In this document: one piece after another, positions 45,191 to 54,231 of the stretch
How the letters are laid out: each line of letters starts with the position of its first letter
How positions within the stretch are numbered: position 1 is the first letter of the stretch
NCBI RefSeq assembly: GCF_017676365.1
Contig: NZ_JADKMA010000002.1
Coordinates: forward strand, 1-64,000
Length of the DNA: 64,000 bases
Direction: 5' to 3'
From: Streptomyces oryzae
Lineage (GTDB): Bacteria > Actinomycetota > Actinomycetes > Streptomycetales > Streptomycetaceae
Program-made: the position numbers and the translations under genes
Notes under the pieces: generated by a model
Told to the model about the DNA's origin: nothing
Databases searched by the model: none
Seen by the model: the letters and a program-made list of their open reading frames with translations, nothing else

Positions 45191-47938
45191 ATGCCGAGCC
45201 CCGAGGAGCGCGCCTACCCGGCCCACTGGGAAGCGGACGTCGTGCTGCGCGACGGCGGTACGGCCAGGGTCAGGCCGATCACTCCCGATGACGCGGAGCG
45301 GCTGGTCAGCTTCTACGAGCAGGTGTCCGACGAGTCGAAGTACTACCGCTTCTTCTCGCCCTACCCGAAGCTGTCCGACCGCGATGTGCGCCGCTTCACG
45401 CACCACGACTACGTCGACCGGGTCGGGCTGGCGGCGACGATCGCCGGCGAGTTCATCGCGACCGTCCGCTACGACCGCATCGACCACCTCGGCCGCCCCG
45501 CGAGCGAGCCGGCCGACGAGGCCGAGGTCGCCTTCCTGGTCCGCGACGACCAGCAGGGCAGGGGAGTGGCCTCGGCGCTGCTCGAACACATCGGCGCCGT
45601 CGCCCGGGAGCGCGGCATCCGCCGCTTCGCCGCCGAGGTGCTGCCCGCCAACACCAAGATGATCAAGGTGTTCACGGACGCCGGCTACTCCCAGAAGCGC
45701 AGCTTCGAGGACGGCTCGGTCCACCTCACCTTCGACCTGGAGCCCACCGAGCGCTCCCTGGCCGTCATGCGGGCCCGCGAACAGCGCGCCGAGGGCCGCT
45801 CCGTCGCCCGGCTGCTGGCCCCCGGCTCCGTCGCCGTCATCGGGGCCAGCCGTACGCCGGGCGGCGCGGGGCGCGCGGTGCTGGGCAGCCTGCGCACCGG
45901 CGGCTTCCCAGGGCCGCTGTACGCGGTCAACCACGCGCTGGACCCGGCGGCGGCGCCCACCCTGGCCGGGGTGCCCGGCCACCGGTCGGTGCGGGAAATC
46001 CCCGAGCACGTCGACCTGGCCGTACTCGCCGTCCCCGCCGATCAGCTGCACACCGTCGTCGCCGAGTGCGGCGAGGCGGCGGTGCAGGGGCTGATCGTTC
46101 TCACCGAGGGGGTCGGCCGGGACGAGCAGCGCGAGCTGGTCCGGCTGGCCCGCTCCTACGGCATGCGGCTGATCGGCCCAGGGGCCCTCGGCCTGATCAA
46201 CACCGGCGAGGACGTACGGCTCAACGCCACCCCCTCCCAGCGGATGCCGGCCCGGGGCAGGATCGGCGTCTTCACCCAGTCCGGCGCCATCGGCATCGCC
46301 CTGCTCGACGGGCTGGACCGGCGCGGCAGCGGACCCTCCTCCTTCGTCTCGGCGGGCAACAGGGCCGACGTCTCCGGAAACGATCTCCTCCAGCACTGGG
46401 ACGAGGACCCGGCGACCGATGTCGTGCTGATGTATCTGGAGTCCATCGGCAACCCGCGCAAGTTCACCCGGCTCGCCCGGCGCACCGCTGCCCGCAAGCC
46501 GGTCGTCGTGGTCAAGGGCGCACGGCAGCGCGGCAGCGCGCCCCCGCCGGGCCACGCGGCGCCCGCCTCCCGCACCCCCGACGCCACCGTCTACGCGCTG
46601 CTGCGCCAGGCGGGCGTCCTGATGGTGGACACCTTCACCGAGCTGCTGGACACCGGGGTGCTCCTCGCCGAGCAGCCGCCGCCAGCGGGCCCGCACGTCG
46701 GCATCCTCGGCAACACCGAAGCGATGAGCCTGCTGACCTACGACGCCTGCCTCACCGACGGGCTGCGCCCCCGCCCCGTCGTGGCGCTGCCCACCTCGGC
46801 AGGACCCGGCGACTTCGGCAGGGCGCTGCGGGAGGCGCTCAGCGATGCGGCCACGGACGCGGTGCTGGTCACCGTCATCCCCGCCGTCCCCGCCGAGCTG
46901 CCGGGCGGCACCGGCACGGCCGGTGACCAGACGCCGCCCGACGGCCAGGTCGAGGCGCTCGCCGACGCACTGCGCGAAGCCGTCGAGGCCGTCGCCGCCG
47001 CCGAGGGAGCGCCGCGCAAGCCGGTGGCCGTCGTCCACCTGGCGATGGAGGGCCTGCAGAAGGAACTCGCCAAGCGCGGACTGCCCTCCTACCCGACGCC
47101 GGAGCGGGCGGCGCGCGCCCTGGCCGAGGCAGTGCGCTACTCCCGGTGGCGGGCGGAGGCCGGCGACCCGGGCAAGGTGCCCGACCTCGACGTGGACGAG
47201 TCCGCCGCCGCTCAGCTGCTGGCCGACGCGACGCCGGCGACGCCCGAGCGCGGCCGCACCCTCCCGGACGAGGAGACGGCCCGGCTGCTGCACAGCTACG
47301 GCATCGCCGTCCAGCCCACCTTGCCCGCACCGGACGCCGAGACGGCCGTCGAGGCGGCCCGCACCCTCGGCTTCCCCGTCGCCCTCAAGACCACGGCACC
47401 CCATCTGCGGCACCGCGCCGACCTGGGGGGCGTACGGCTGGACATCGCGGGCGAGTCCGGGCTGCGCCGCGCCTACGAGGAGCTGACCCAGGCGCTGGGC
47501 GCACCCCAGGAGCTGCGGCCGGTCGTCCAGGCGATGGCACCGCGCGGCGTGGGCACCGTCGTGCGCGCCACGCTCGACCCGGCCATCGGCGCCGTGCTCT
47601 CGTTCGGTCTCGCGGGCACGCCCTCGGAGCTGCTGGGCGATACGGCGCACCGGCTGGTGCCCGTCACCGACAAGGAGGCCGCCGGGCTGGTGAGGGCGAT
47701 CCGCTCGGCGCCGCTGCTGTTCGGCTGGCGCGGCGCGGAGCCCTCGGACACCGCAGCGCTGGAAGAGGTGTTGCTGCGGGTCTCGCTGCTGATGGACGAT
47801 CATCCACAGGTGGTCGCCGTCGAACTCGACCCGGTCGTGGTGGCGCCCCGGGGTGTGACAGTGCTGGGCGCCTCGGTCCGCGTCGCCGAGCCGGGAACCC
47901 GCCCCGACCTGGGGGCTCGTCGCCTCCCGGCGTACTGA
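45191..47938 (+). CDS. pat: Pat-type protein lysine acetyltransferase (GNAT plus acyl-CoA synthetase-like domains)
   Basis: 915 residues from ATG 45191. Domain order is N-terminal GNAT (about residues 15-190, with RDDQQGRGVASALLEHIGA as CoA-binding motif) and then the NDP-forming acyl-CoA-synthetase-like part. That part consists of a CoA-binding Rossmann fold from GSVAVIGASRTPGGAGRA near residue 211, succinyl-CoA-ligase-like folds, and an ATP-grasp domain at about 690-900. E. coli and Salmonella Pat have the reverse order; the streptomycete enzyme is known to have GNAT first. It acetylates lysines of target enzymes such as acetyl-CoA synthetase. The synthetase part is usually regulatory, and the typical SHTG phospho-histidine block reads PGHAAPAS here, so catalysis is doubtful. 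Confidence 0.88.
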   Translation: MPSPEERAYPAHWEADVVLRDGGTARVRPITPDDAERLVSFYEQVSDESKYYRFFSPYPKLSDRDVRRFTHHDYVDRVGLAATIAGEFIATVRYDRIDHLGRPASEPADEAEVAFLVRDDQQGRGVASALLEHIGAVARERGIRRFAAEVLPANTKMIKVFTDAGYSQKRSFEDGSVHLTFDLEPTERSLAVMRAREQRAEGRSVARLLAPGSVAVIGASRTPGGAGRAVLGSLRTGGFPGPLYAVNHALDPAAAPTLAGVPGHRSVREIPEHVDLAVLAVPADQLHTVVAECGEAAVQGLIVLTEGVGRDEQRELVRLARSYGMRLIGPGALGLINTGEDVRLNATPSQRMPARGRIGVFTQSGAIGIALLDGLDRRGSGPSSFVSAGNRADVSGNDLLQHWDEDPATDVVLMYLESIGNPRKFTRLARRTAARKPVVVVKGARQRGSAPPPGHAAPASRTPDATVYALLRQAGVLMVDTFTELLDTGVLLAEQPPPAGPHVGILGNTEAMSLLTYDACLTDGLRPRPVVALPTSAGPGDFGRALREALSDAATDAVLVTVIPAVPAELPGGTGTAGDQTPPDGQVEALADALREAVEAVAAAEGAPRKPVAVVHLAMEGLQKELAKRGLPSYPTPERAARALAEAVRYSRWRAEAGDPGKVPDLDVDESAAAQLLADATPATPERGRTLPDEETARLLHSYGIAVQPTLPAPDAETAVEAARTLGFPVALKTTAPHLRHRADLGGVRLDIAGESGLRRAYEELTQALGAPQELRPVVQAMAPRGVGTVVRATLDPAIGAVLSFGLAGTPSELLGDTAHRLVPVTDKEAAGLVRAIRSAPLLFGWRGAEPSDTAALEEVLLRVSLLMDDHPQVVAVELDPVVVAPRGVTVLGASVRVAEPGTRPDLGARRLPAY

Positions 47939-48009
47939 CCGTGCGCCGGGGGCGTACGGTGGGGAGCGGGCCGGAGCTGCGCCGCCTCACGGCCCTTAGG
48001 ATGGCTGTC

Positions 48010-48612
48010 ATGGCGAAGACCGGTACGACGACGCAGGGTCTGCGTGAGGCGATCGAGCGCAGCGGCTACTACCCGGCCCTCGTAGCCGAGGCTGTCGAGG
48101 CAGCGGTGGGTGGCGAGCCAGTGGCCTCGTACCTCGTGCATCAAGAGACGACGTTCGACTCCAACGAGGTCCGCCGCCACGTCACGGTCCTGGTGCTCAC
48201 CCGCACCCGCTTCCTCGTCAGCCACACCGATGAGCAGGCGGCTGACGGCACCTCGCCCTCGCCCTACGCGACCACCTCCACCGAGTCGGTGAAGCTGGAG
48301 CGGATCTCCTCCGTGGTGCTCTCCCGGGTGGTGGCCAACCCCGAGTCCTACACCCCCGGCACCCTGCCCCGCGAGGTCGTACTGACCATCGGCTGGGGCG
48401 CCGTCTCCCGCCTCGACATGGAGCCCGCCACCTGCGGCGACCCCAACTGCGAGGCCGACCACGGCTACACCGGCTCCGCGACCGCCGACGATCTCTCGCT
48501 GCGGGTCAGCGAGGCCGGTGACGGCCCGGACACCGTGCGCCAGACCCTCGCCTTCGCACAGGCGCTGTCCGAGGCCACCGCCGGAACCACCCGGGTCGGA
48601 CCCCCGCAGTGA
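48010..48612 (+). CDS. DUF5998 family protein
   Basis: 200 residues from ATG 48010 (MAKTGTTTQGLREAI), with AGGA at 47998-48001; ATG 48001 would add three residues. It is a conserved actinobacterial family without known function. Blocks seen are LREAIERSGYYPALVAEAVEAA, a beta-rich middle (ASYLVHQETTFDSNEVRRHV, TVLVLTRTRFLVSHTDE), and TIGWGAVSRLDMEPATCGDP with a CGDPNC-DHG cluster that may bind metal. The middle resembles a PH-like or phosphatase-associated fold, but I cannot be sure. Its stop overlaps the next start (GTGA), so it is translationally coupled to a phosphodiesterase-type enzyme and may work with it. Confidence 0.85.
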   Translation: MAKTGTTTQGLREAIERSGYYPALVAEAVEAAVGGEPVASYLVHQETTFDSNEVRRHVTVLVLTRTRFLVSHTDEQAADGTSPSPYATTSTESVKLERISSVVLSRVVANPESYTPGTLPREVVLTIGWGAVSRLDMEPATCGDPNCEADHGYTGSATADDLSLRVSEAGDGPDTVRQTLAFAQALSEATAGTTRVGPPQ

Positions 48613-49838
48613 CCGCTGAGAACATCCCGCACCCGCTCCCGACGGCCCCGCACCCGCTCCCCGACGGCGCCTTTCCGGACGCACCGCTCGACCCGCGCAC
48701 CGCGCCCGTCCCCCGCTACGGCACCGCCTCACTGGCCGACCTGCTGCCCTCCCTCGCCGCCGGACTCGGCGTCCCCGGCATGACGGCAGGACTGGCGCTC
48801 CCGCCCGCCGACCGGGTCTGCGTCTTCCTGGTGGACGGCATGGGCTGGGAGGCTCTTCGGGCGCACCCGGACGAAGCACCGTTCCTCACCTCGCTGCTGC
48901 CGAGCTCGACCGCCGGCACCGGTGAGCCGATCACCTCGGGCTTCCCCTCCACCACGGCCACCTCGCTGGCCTCCGTCGGCACCGGCCGGGTCCCGGGCGA
49001 GCACGGACTGCCCGGCTACACCGCGCTGGACCCGGCCACCGGCCGGCTGATGAACCAGCTCCGCTGGCAGCCCTGGACCGACCCGCACGTCTGGCAGCCG
49101 TACCCCACCGTCTTCCAGCAGGCCGAGGCCGCCGGAGTGGCCACCTGCCAGGTGACGGCGCCGCACTTCGAGCACACGCCGCTCACCAAGATCGCACTGT
49201 CCGGCGGCACCTTCCTCGGCCGGCTCTCGGCCGAGGACCGCATGGACCTGGCGGCCCAGCGGCTCGCCGCCTCCGACCGCGCCCTCGTCTACACCTACTA
49301 CGCGGAGCTCGACGGCAACGGCCACCGCTACGGCATGGACTCGGACGCCTGGCGCGGCCAGCTGATGTACGTCGACCGGCTCGCGCAGCGCCTGGCCGAG
49401 CAGCTTCCACCGCGCTCGGCGCTCTACATCACCGCGGACCACGGCATGGTCGACATCCCCGAAAGCCCCGAGGCCCGGATCGACTTCGACGAGGACTGGG
49501 AGCTGAGCGCCGGAGTCGGCCAGCTGGGCGGCGAGGGCCGGATGCGGCACGTCTACGCCGTCCCCGGCGCGGCGGGCGACGTGTACGCCGTCTGGCGCGA
49601 GGTGCTGGCCGAGCAGGCGTGGGTGGCCACCCGCGAAGAGGCCATCTCCCTCGGCTGGTTCGGGCCCGGCGTGGAGCCGCGGGTGCACGGCAGGCTCGGC
49701 GACGTCATCGCCGCGATGCGCGACGACGTCGCCGTCATCGCCACCCGGCGCGAGCCCAAGGAGTCCGAGCTGATCGGCATGCACGGCTCGGCGACCGCCG
49801 CCGAACAGCTCGTGCCACTCCTGGAGGTCCGCACCTGA
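48609..49838 (+). CDS. Alkaline-phosphatase-superfamily nucleotide pyrophosphatase/phosphodiesterase
   Basis: 409 residues from GTG 48609. Metal and nucleophile motifs of the NPP-like group are VFLVDGMGWEAL (first Asp near residue 76), GFPSTTATSLASVGTG (the Thr nucleophile follows FPS), YYAELDGNGHRYGMDS (Asp/His near residues 236-242) and ITADHGMVDIP (Asp-His near residue 278). It should hydrolyse phosphodiester or pyrophosphate bonds using two metal ions. There is no signal peptide; the start is Pro-rich, so it is probably cytoplasmic. It is coupled to DUF5998 and followed by tdk 126 bp later. Substrate unknown. Confidence 0.9.
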   Translation: MTAENIPHPLPTAPHPLPDGAFPDAPLDPRTAPVPRYGTASLADLLPSLAAGLGVPGMTAGLALPPADRVCVFLVDGMGWEALRAHPDEAPFLTSLLPSSTAGTGEPITSGFPSTTATSLASVGTGRVPGEHGLPGYTALDPATGRLMNQLRWQPWTDPHVWQPYPTVFQQAEAAGVATCQVTAPHFEHTPLTKIALSGGTFLGRLSAEDRMDLAAQRLAASDRALVYTYYAELDGNGHRYGMDSDAWRGQLMYVDRLAQRLAEQLPPRSALYITADHGMVDIPESPEARIDFDEDWELSAGVGQLGGEGRMRHVYAVPGAAGDVYAVWREVLAEQAWVATREEAISLGWFGPGVEPRVHGRLGDVIAAMRDDVAVIATRREPKESELIGMHGSATAAEQLVPLLEVRT

Positions 49839-49919
49839 AACGCCGCGCCCCGCGCCCGCGTCCGTACGCGTGCGCCCCCCGGCGTTCGATACGCGCCGCC
49901 CCGCCCGGGGGATCGCACT

Positions 49920-49945
49920 GAGGAACCGCACCGAGGAACCGCACC
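49920..49945 (+). repeat. 13-bp tandem repeat before tdk
   Basis: GAGGAACCGCACC occurs twice head-to-tail (49920-49932, 49933-49945), immediately before the tdk ribosome-binding region. Confidence 0.85.
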
Positions 49946-49964
49946 GAGAAAGGCCGAACCTCCC

Positions 49965-50681
49965 ATGCCAGAGCTGGTGTTCTTCTCCGGAACGATGGAC
50001 TGCGGAAAGAGCACGCTCGCGCTCCAGATCGAGCACAATCGTTCGGCGCGCGGACTGCAGGGCATGATCTTCACCCGGGACGACCGCGCGGGTACCGGCA
50101 GGCTCTCCTCCCGGCTCGGCCTGGTCGCCGAGGCCGTCGAGGTGGCCGAGGACCTCAACTTCCAGCAGCACCTGGTCCGCCATCTGACCGCCGGCGGACG
50201 CACCGACTACGTCATCGTCGACGAGGCGCAGTTCCTCTCGCCCGAACAGGTCGAGCAGCTGGCCCGGGTCGTGGACGACCTGGGCATCGACGTCTACGCG
50301 TTCGGCATCGCCACCGACTTCCGCACCCGCCTCTTCCCCGGCTCCCAGCGGCTGATGGAGCTCGCCGACCGGCTGGAGACCCTTCAGGTGGAGGCGCTGT
50401 GCTGGTGCGGGGCCCGCGCCACCCACAACGCGCGCACCGTCGGCGGCCGGATGGTGGTCGAGGGCGCGCAGGTGGTCGTGGGCGACGTGGGCGAACCCAG
50501 CGGCGAGGTCGGCTACGAAGTGCTGTGCAGGCGCCACCACCGCAGGCGGCTGACCGCGGCCTCGGCGGGCGCCGGTGCGCTCTCGCCCGACGTCCTCCCG
50601 GTGGACGAGCCCACCGCCGCACCGAAGGTGCCGCCCGGGCGCGGGCTCAGCGATCCGCTGCGACGGGCCGGATCACACTGA
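49965..50681 (+). CDS. tdk: Thymidine kinase (type II)
   Basis: 238 residues from ATG 49965. The P-loop GTMDCGKST is at residues 9-17. Walker-B-like VIVDEAQFL is near residue 85, with the catalytic Glu as in human-TK1-type enzymes. Zinc-lasso residues are in ALCWCGARATHNAR and EVLCRRHH. It phosphorylates thymidine for salvage into dTTP. The C-terminal 40 residues (ASAGAGALSPDV...) extend beyond the usual 190-200 residues and look disordered. It converges on the VOC gene; the two stops overlap, since the VOC frame ends at 50647, inside the last codons of tdk. Confidence 0.94.
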   Translation: MPELVFFSGTMDCGKSTLALQIEHNRSARGLQGMIFTRDDRAGTGRLSSRLGLVAEAVEVAEDLNFQQHLVRHLTAGGRTDYVIVDEAQFLSPEQVEQLARVVDDLGIDVYAFGIATDFRTRLFPGSQRLMELADRLETLQVEALCWCGARATHNARTVGGRMVVEGAQVVVGDVGEPSGEVGYEVLCRRHHRRRLTAASAGAGALSPDVLPVDEPTAAPKVPPGRGLSDPLRRAGSH

Positions 50682-51441
50682 AGTGCGCGCCCTCCGGGTC
50701 CGCGAGCGTCGCCAGCCGCCCGTACGGTGAGTCGTCCGGGCCGCGCACCACCCGGCCTCCCAGCTCCGTGGCGCGCTGTGCCATCCCGTCCGGGTCCTCC
50801 ACCGCGAAGTACGTGCGCCAGTGCGGCCCCCGGTCGCGCGGCAGTGCGTCGCCGACCCCGTGGATTCCGGCCACTGGTGCACCGTCCGCGCACAGCGTCA
50901 GATAGTCGGAGCCCGGCGCGTCGATGCTCTCCGCGTCGTAACCGAACACCGCCTGGTAGAACTTGACCACCGTGCCGGTCTCCCGGGTGACGAGCTCGAA
51001 CCAGACCGGAGCCCCCAACGTCCCGCGCGGCGCCGTCCCCAGGGCCGGAACGTGCGCGTCCTGCCACAGCCCGAACGGGGCACCGTGCGGATCCGCGACG
51101 ATGGCCATCCGCCCCGCCGTCTCCGCGTCCAGCGGCCCGACCGCGACCGTACCGCCGTACGAACGGACGGCCGACGCCGTCTCGTCGGCGTCGGCCGTCG
51201 CCAGATAGGGCAGCCACGCGGTCGGCAGCTGTCTGCCGTCCGCCTTCTTCCCCAGCCCCGCGACCTCGTTCCCACCCGCGACCGCCCGCACATACGGGCC
51301 CAGCTGCTGTGGTCCGGCCCGGAACTCCCAGCCGAACAGCCCCTGGTAGAACTCCTTGCCGACCTCCAGCCCGTGCACCATCAGGCTCGCCCACGCGGGT
51401 GCGCCGGGCGTGTGCCGTAGCCGAGTCGCTGCCTCGGTCAT
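50647..51441 (-). CDS. VOC-superfamily protein with two glyoxalase-like domains
   Basis: 264 residues from ATG 51441, with AAGGAG 8 nt upstream. Two VOC modules can be seen: PAWASLMVHGLEVGKEFYQGLFGWEF to PHGAPFGLWQ (about residues 12-130), and APVWFELVTRETGTVVKFYQAVFGYD to PEGAHFSVIRP (about 140-260). Four metal-ligand positions cannot be assigned with confidence, so no enzyme activity is claimed. Proteins of this type in actinobacteria are called hydroxylase-like or bleomycin-resistance-like without proof. It overlaps the 3' end of tdk by 35 bp on the other strand and is divergent from the sulfurtransferase gene. Confidence 0.87.
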   Translation of the reverse strand: MTEAATRLRHTPGAPAWASLMVHGLEVGKEFYQGLFGWEFRAGPQQLGPYVRAVAGGNEVAGLGKKADGRQLPTAWLPYLATADADETASAVRSYGGTVAVGPLDAETAGRMAIVADPHGAPFGLWQDAHVPALGTAPRGTLGAPVWFELVTRETGTVVKFYQAVFGYDAESIDAPGSDYLTLCADGAPVAGIHGVGDALPRDRGPHWRTYFAVEDPDGMAQRATELGGRVVRGPDDSPYGRLATLADPEGAHFSVIRPVAADR

Positions 51442-51668
51442 CTGCTTCGCTCCTTGACCATCATCGATGCGGTCGTGCGGGTGGAATTGCCCCGGCGTCC
51501 TTGCCGGAGCTGCGTGACTACTCGCCAGTGCAGATGCTGTCACCACCTGTCGCGCCGCGCTCCCCGGCCGCGCCGCTTTTTTGCCGCTTCCAGACGGAGA
51601 ATCCCCGATCCGTGTGCCGTCACCAGGCCACCGACCCGGCGGACCGGGGGCTGCGCGAAGATGGCGCC

Positions 51669-52538
51669 ATGACAGCCATCATCTCCGTACCGGCGCTCGC
51701 GGGCGACCTCGCGGCCGGGGCCGCACCCGTGCTGCTCGACGTGCGCTACAAGCCGGGCGACCCCCCGGGCCTGCCCGCGTACCAGAAGGGCCACCTGCCG
51801 GGAGCCGTCTACATCGACCTGGAGAGCGAGCTCGCCGCCGAGCCGGGAGAGGGCACCGGCCGCCACCCGCTTCCCCCGCTGGACGTCTTCGGCGCCGCCA
51901 TGCGCCGTGCGGGTGTCCGTGCCGACCGTCCCGTCGTCGTCTACGACGCGGGCGGCCTGGGCGGCGGCTGGGCGGCGGCCCGCTGCTGGTGGCTGCTCCG
52001 CTGGGCGGGCCACCCCGATGTGCGGGTACTGGACGGCGGCCTGGAGGCGTGGCAGAGCTACCGCGACCCGGAGGGCGGGGAAGCGCTGCCGGTCAGCACC
52101 GAGACCCCTGACCCCTCACCCGGCGACTTCACCCCCTCACCCGGCGGCCTGCCCACCCTGGATGCGGACGAGGCCGCCGCGCTGGCCCGGCGCGGAGTGC
52201 TGCTGGACGCGCGCGCCGCGGAGCGCTATCGCGGTGAGGTCGAGCCCATCGACCCGGTGGCAGGCCACATTCCGGGCGCCGTCTCGGCCCCCACCACGGA
52301 GAACCTGACCGACGCCGGTACGTTCCGGTCCCCGAGCGCCCTCGCGGAGCGCTTCGAGGCCCTTGGCGCAGGACGCGACACCGAGGTCGGCGTCTACTGC
52401 GGCTCCGGCGTCTCAGCGGCGCAGGAGGTGCTGGCGCTGCACCTCGCCGGCATCGAGGCAGCCCTCTATGTGGGTTCTTGGAGCGAGTGGACGGCCGATC
52501 ACGCGCGTCCGGTGGCCACCGGACCGGAACGGGGCTGA
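51669..52538 (+). CDS. Two-domain rhodanese-type sulfurtransferase
   Basis: 289 residues from ATG 51669 (MTAIISVPALAGDL). Two rhodanese modules: the N-terminal one with VLLDVRYKPGDPPG and GHLPGAVYIDL, the C-terminal one with VLLDARAAERYRGEVEPIDPVAGHIPGA. The active-site cysteine is in VYCGSGVSAA near residue 245, giving a loop CGSGVS close to the CGSGVT signature of thiosulfate or 3-mercaptopyruvate sulfurtransferases. It moves sulfane sulfur to cyanide, thiols or proteins. The inactive first domain plus active second domain is usual. A terminator shared with sepH follows. Confidence 0.93.
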   Translation: MTAIISVPALAGDLAAGAAPVLLDVRYKPGDPPGLPAYQKGHLPGAVYIDLESELAAEPGEGTGRHPLPPLDVFGAAMRRAGVRADRPVVVYDAGGLGGGWAAARCWWLLRWAGHPDVRVLDGGLEAWQSYRDPEGGEALPVSTETPDPSPGDFTPSPGGLPTLDADEAAALARRGVLLDARAAERYRGEVEPIDPVAGHIPGAVSAPTTENLTDAGTFRSPSALAERFEALGAGRDTEVGVYCGSGVSAAQEVLALHLAGIEAALYVGSWSEWTADHARPVATGPERG

Positions 52539-52579
52539 GGCTGCCGGCGATTCCGCGTATGCGGATTCAGGGAGCACGA

Positions 52580-52609
52580 GGGGCGCTGGGCCGACAGGCC
52601 CGGCGCCCC
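52580..52609. terminator. Terminator between sulfurtransferase and sepH
   Basis: 13-bp stem with one G-T pair (52580-52592 with 52597-52609), GACA loop, between converging genes. Confidence 0.85.
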
Positions 52610-52652
52610 TACTCAAGTCCGCCGCATGGGTGCGCGACCCCGGACGGCCCGG

Positions 52653-53771
52653 TCACTCCTTCTTGCGGCGGGTGCCGAAGACGATCTCGTCCCAGCTGGG
52701 CACGGCGGCGCGCCGCCCGGGGCGCACGCCGTCCGCCTCGGCCTGCCGGTCCGTGTTGCCCTTCAGCCGGTCCCGGTGGGAGCCGACCGACCGCGGCATC
52801 AGCACGTCCGCGTACGCCGACCCGGCGCTCGCGGCGGGAGCGGGCGGCTCCACGGCCTCCTGCTCCTCCTCGCGCTCGCTCTCGGCGTCCTCCACGCTCT
52901 TGGCGGAGGCGGCGGCAGCCTCGTCGTCCTCGTCCCCCGCTGCGGGCCTGGACTCCGGGACCACCAGGTCGCCCCGGAAGCTGGGCACCGCCTCCAGCAG
53001 GCTGGTCAGCGAGTCCGGGGTGCCGCTGCCGTCCTCGGCGCCGGGCAGCTGATCGTCCTCGTCGCCCGGCGCCGGCGCGGGTGCCAGCGCGGCGGGCTCC
53101 AGTTCGTTCCGGCCGGAACCGGAGCGCTCGCCCCGGTCCGTGCGTTCCCGCGGCAGCCGGGCGATCCGGGGCACGAACGGGAAGCTGGGCTCCGGGGTGT
53201 CGTCGGTCTCGCCGATGAGCGCCCTGGCCTCGTCGTCCACCGCCTGCACCAGCCGGCGCGGCGGGTCGTAGGTCCAGGTCGCCGAGTGCGGCTGGGCCGC
53301 GACGCGGTAGGCGAGCAGCACTTCCCAGGTGCCGTCGTCGCGCCGCCAGGAGTCCCAGTGCACGGAGTCCTTGTCGGCGCCGCGCAGCAGCAGCCGCTCG
53401 GCGACGGCCTCACCGAGCTGCGGTCCGACGTTCTCGCCGGGGCGTCGCACGGGGGTCTTGCGGGCGCGCTCGGCCATGAACGCGCGCTCGGCGAGCACGG
53501 GGCCCTCGAAACGGCGCACGCGGTCCACGGGGATACCCGCGAGGGACGCGACCTCCTCAGCGGAGGCACCGGCTCGTATACGCGCCTGGATGTCCCGAGG
53601 CCGCAGGTGGCTCTCCACCTCGATCTCGATCTGGCCCAGCCGCGCCCGGTCGTTCCGGACGGCGGCGCGCAGCCGCTCGTCGATCGGAAGCGTGTATTCC
53701 GTGCTGTCGGCAGCTTTGAGCACCAGTCGTGTGCCGTCGTTGCTGACGGCCACGACACGCAGTTCGGGCAT
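52653..53771 (-). CDS. sepH: SepH, FtsZ-associated cell-division protein
   Basis: 372 residues from ATG 53771 (MPELRVVAVSNDGTRLVL). The N-terminal DUF3071 domain covers about residues 1-170. It includes a helix-turn-helix-like segment, GASAEEVASLAGIPVDRVRRFEGPVL, through which SepH is reported to bind FtsZ and stimulate its assembly. The next block is GADKDSVHWDSWRRDDGTWEVLLAY. The rest is a long acidic Pro/Glu/Ala-rich linker with a short conserved C-terminal end (PSWDEIVFGTRRKKE), matching the known two-ended architecture. It acts in the cytoplasm at the Z-ring during sporulation septation. It is transcribed away from the membrane-protein gene. Confidence 0.95.
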   Translation of the reverse strand: MPELRVVAVSNDGTRLVLKAADSTEYTLPIDERLRAAVRNDRARLGQIEIEVESHLRPRDIQARIRAGASAEEVASLAGIPVDRVRRFEGPVLAERAFMAERARKTPVRRPGENVGPQLGEAVAERLLLRGADKDSVHWDSWRRDDGTWEVLLAYRVAAQPHSATWTYDPPRRLVQAVDDEARALIGETDDTPEPSFPFVPRIARLPRERTDRGERSGSGRNELEPAALAPAPAPGDEDDQLPGAEDGSGTPDSLTSLLEAVPSFRGDLVVPESRPAAGDEDDEAAAASAKSVEDAESEREEEQEAVEPPAPAASAGSAYADVLMPRSVGSHRDRLKGNTDRQAEADGVRPGRRAAVPSWDEIVFGTRRKKE

Positions 53772-54231
53772 GGGGACCTCCCGGGTGGTGCCTGCCGACG
53801 TCACGTGCGTCGCTGCTCCCGCTAGACGAGTGTGGCCTGCCCGGGTGCAGCCTGCCACAACCTTGCCGACTTCCTCGGGGTCCGAGGCTGTGTCCAGATC
53901 GTTGTTCGAATCGTTTGGAACTGCCCGGAACCGCCGCTACGGCACGGTTACCTCCTCACAACGCACAGTGACCGCGGTGGTCACCGTGTGCAGCCAGCGC
54001 CGGGTCAGAACCGAGACCAGGGCTCGTCACACTACTCCATTAGGGCCACCCGGGTGGACCGCCGCGCCACCGAAGTTGCTCCGGAGTAAGGGAGTTGACG
54101 CCCCAAGAGTCCATTTGGCCTGGATACGGGGGTGGGAAGCGTCACAGAACCACCCGAAATGGAACCTTCGCCTTCGCTCGAAAGTCCCCTATTCGTGCAC
54201 AGTGCTTGGAGTGTGCGATCAAGGGCGGTAG
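53772..54231. other. 460-bp divergent gap between sepH and the DDATR-repeat protein
   Basis: No gene supported. It must hold both promoters. I see no known operator. The stretch 54100-54220 is noticeably less GC-rich than its surroundings. Confidence 0.5.
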
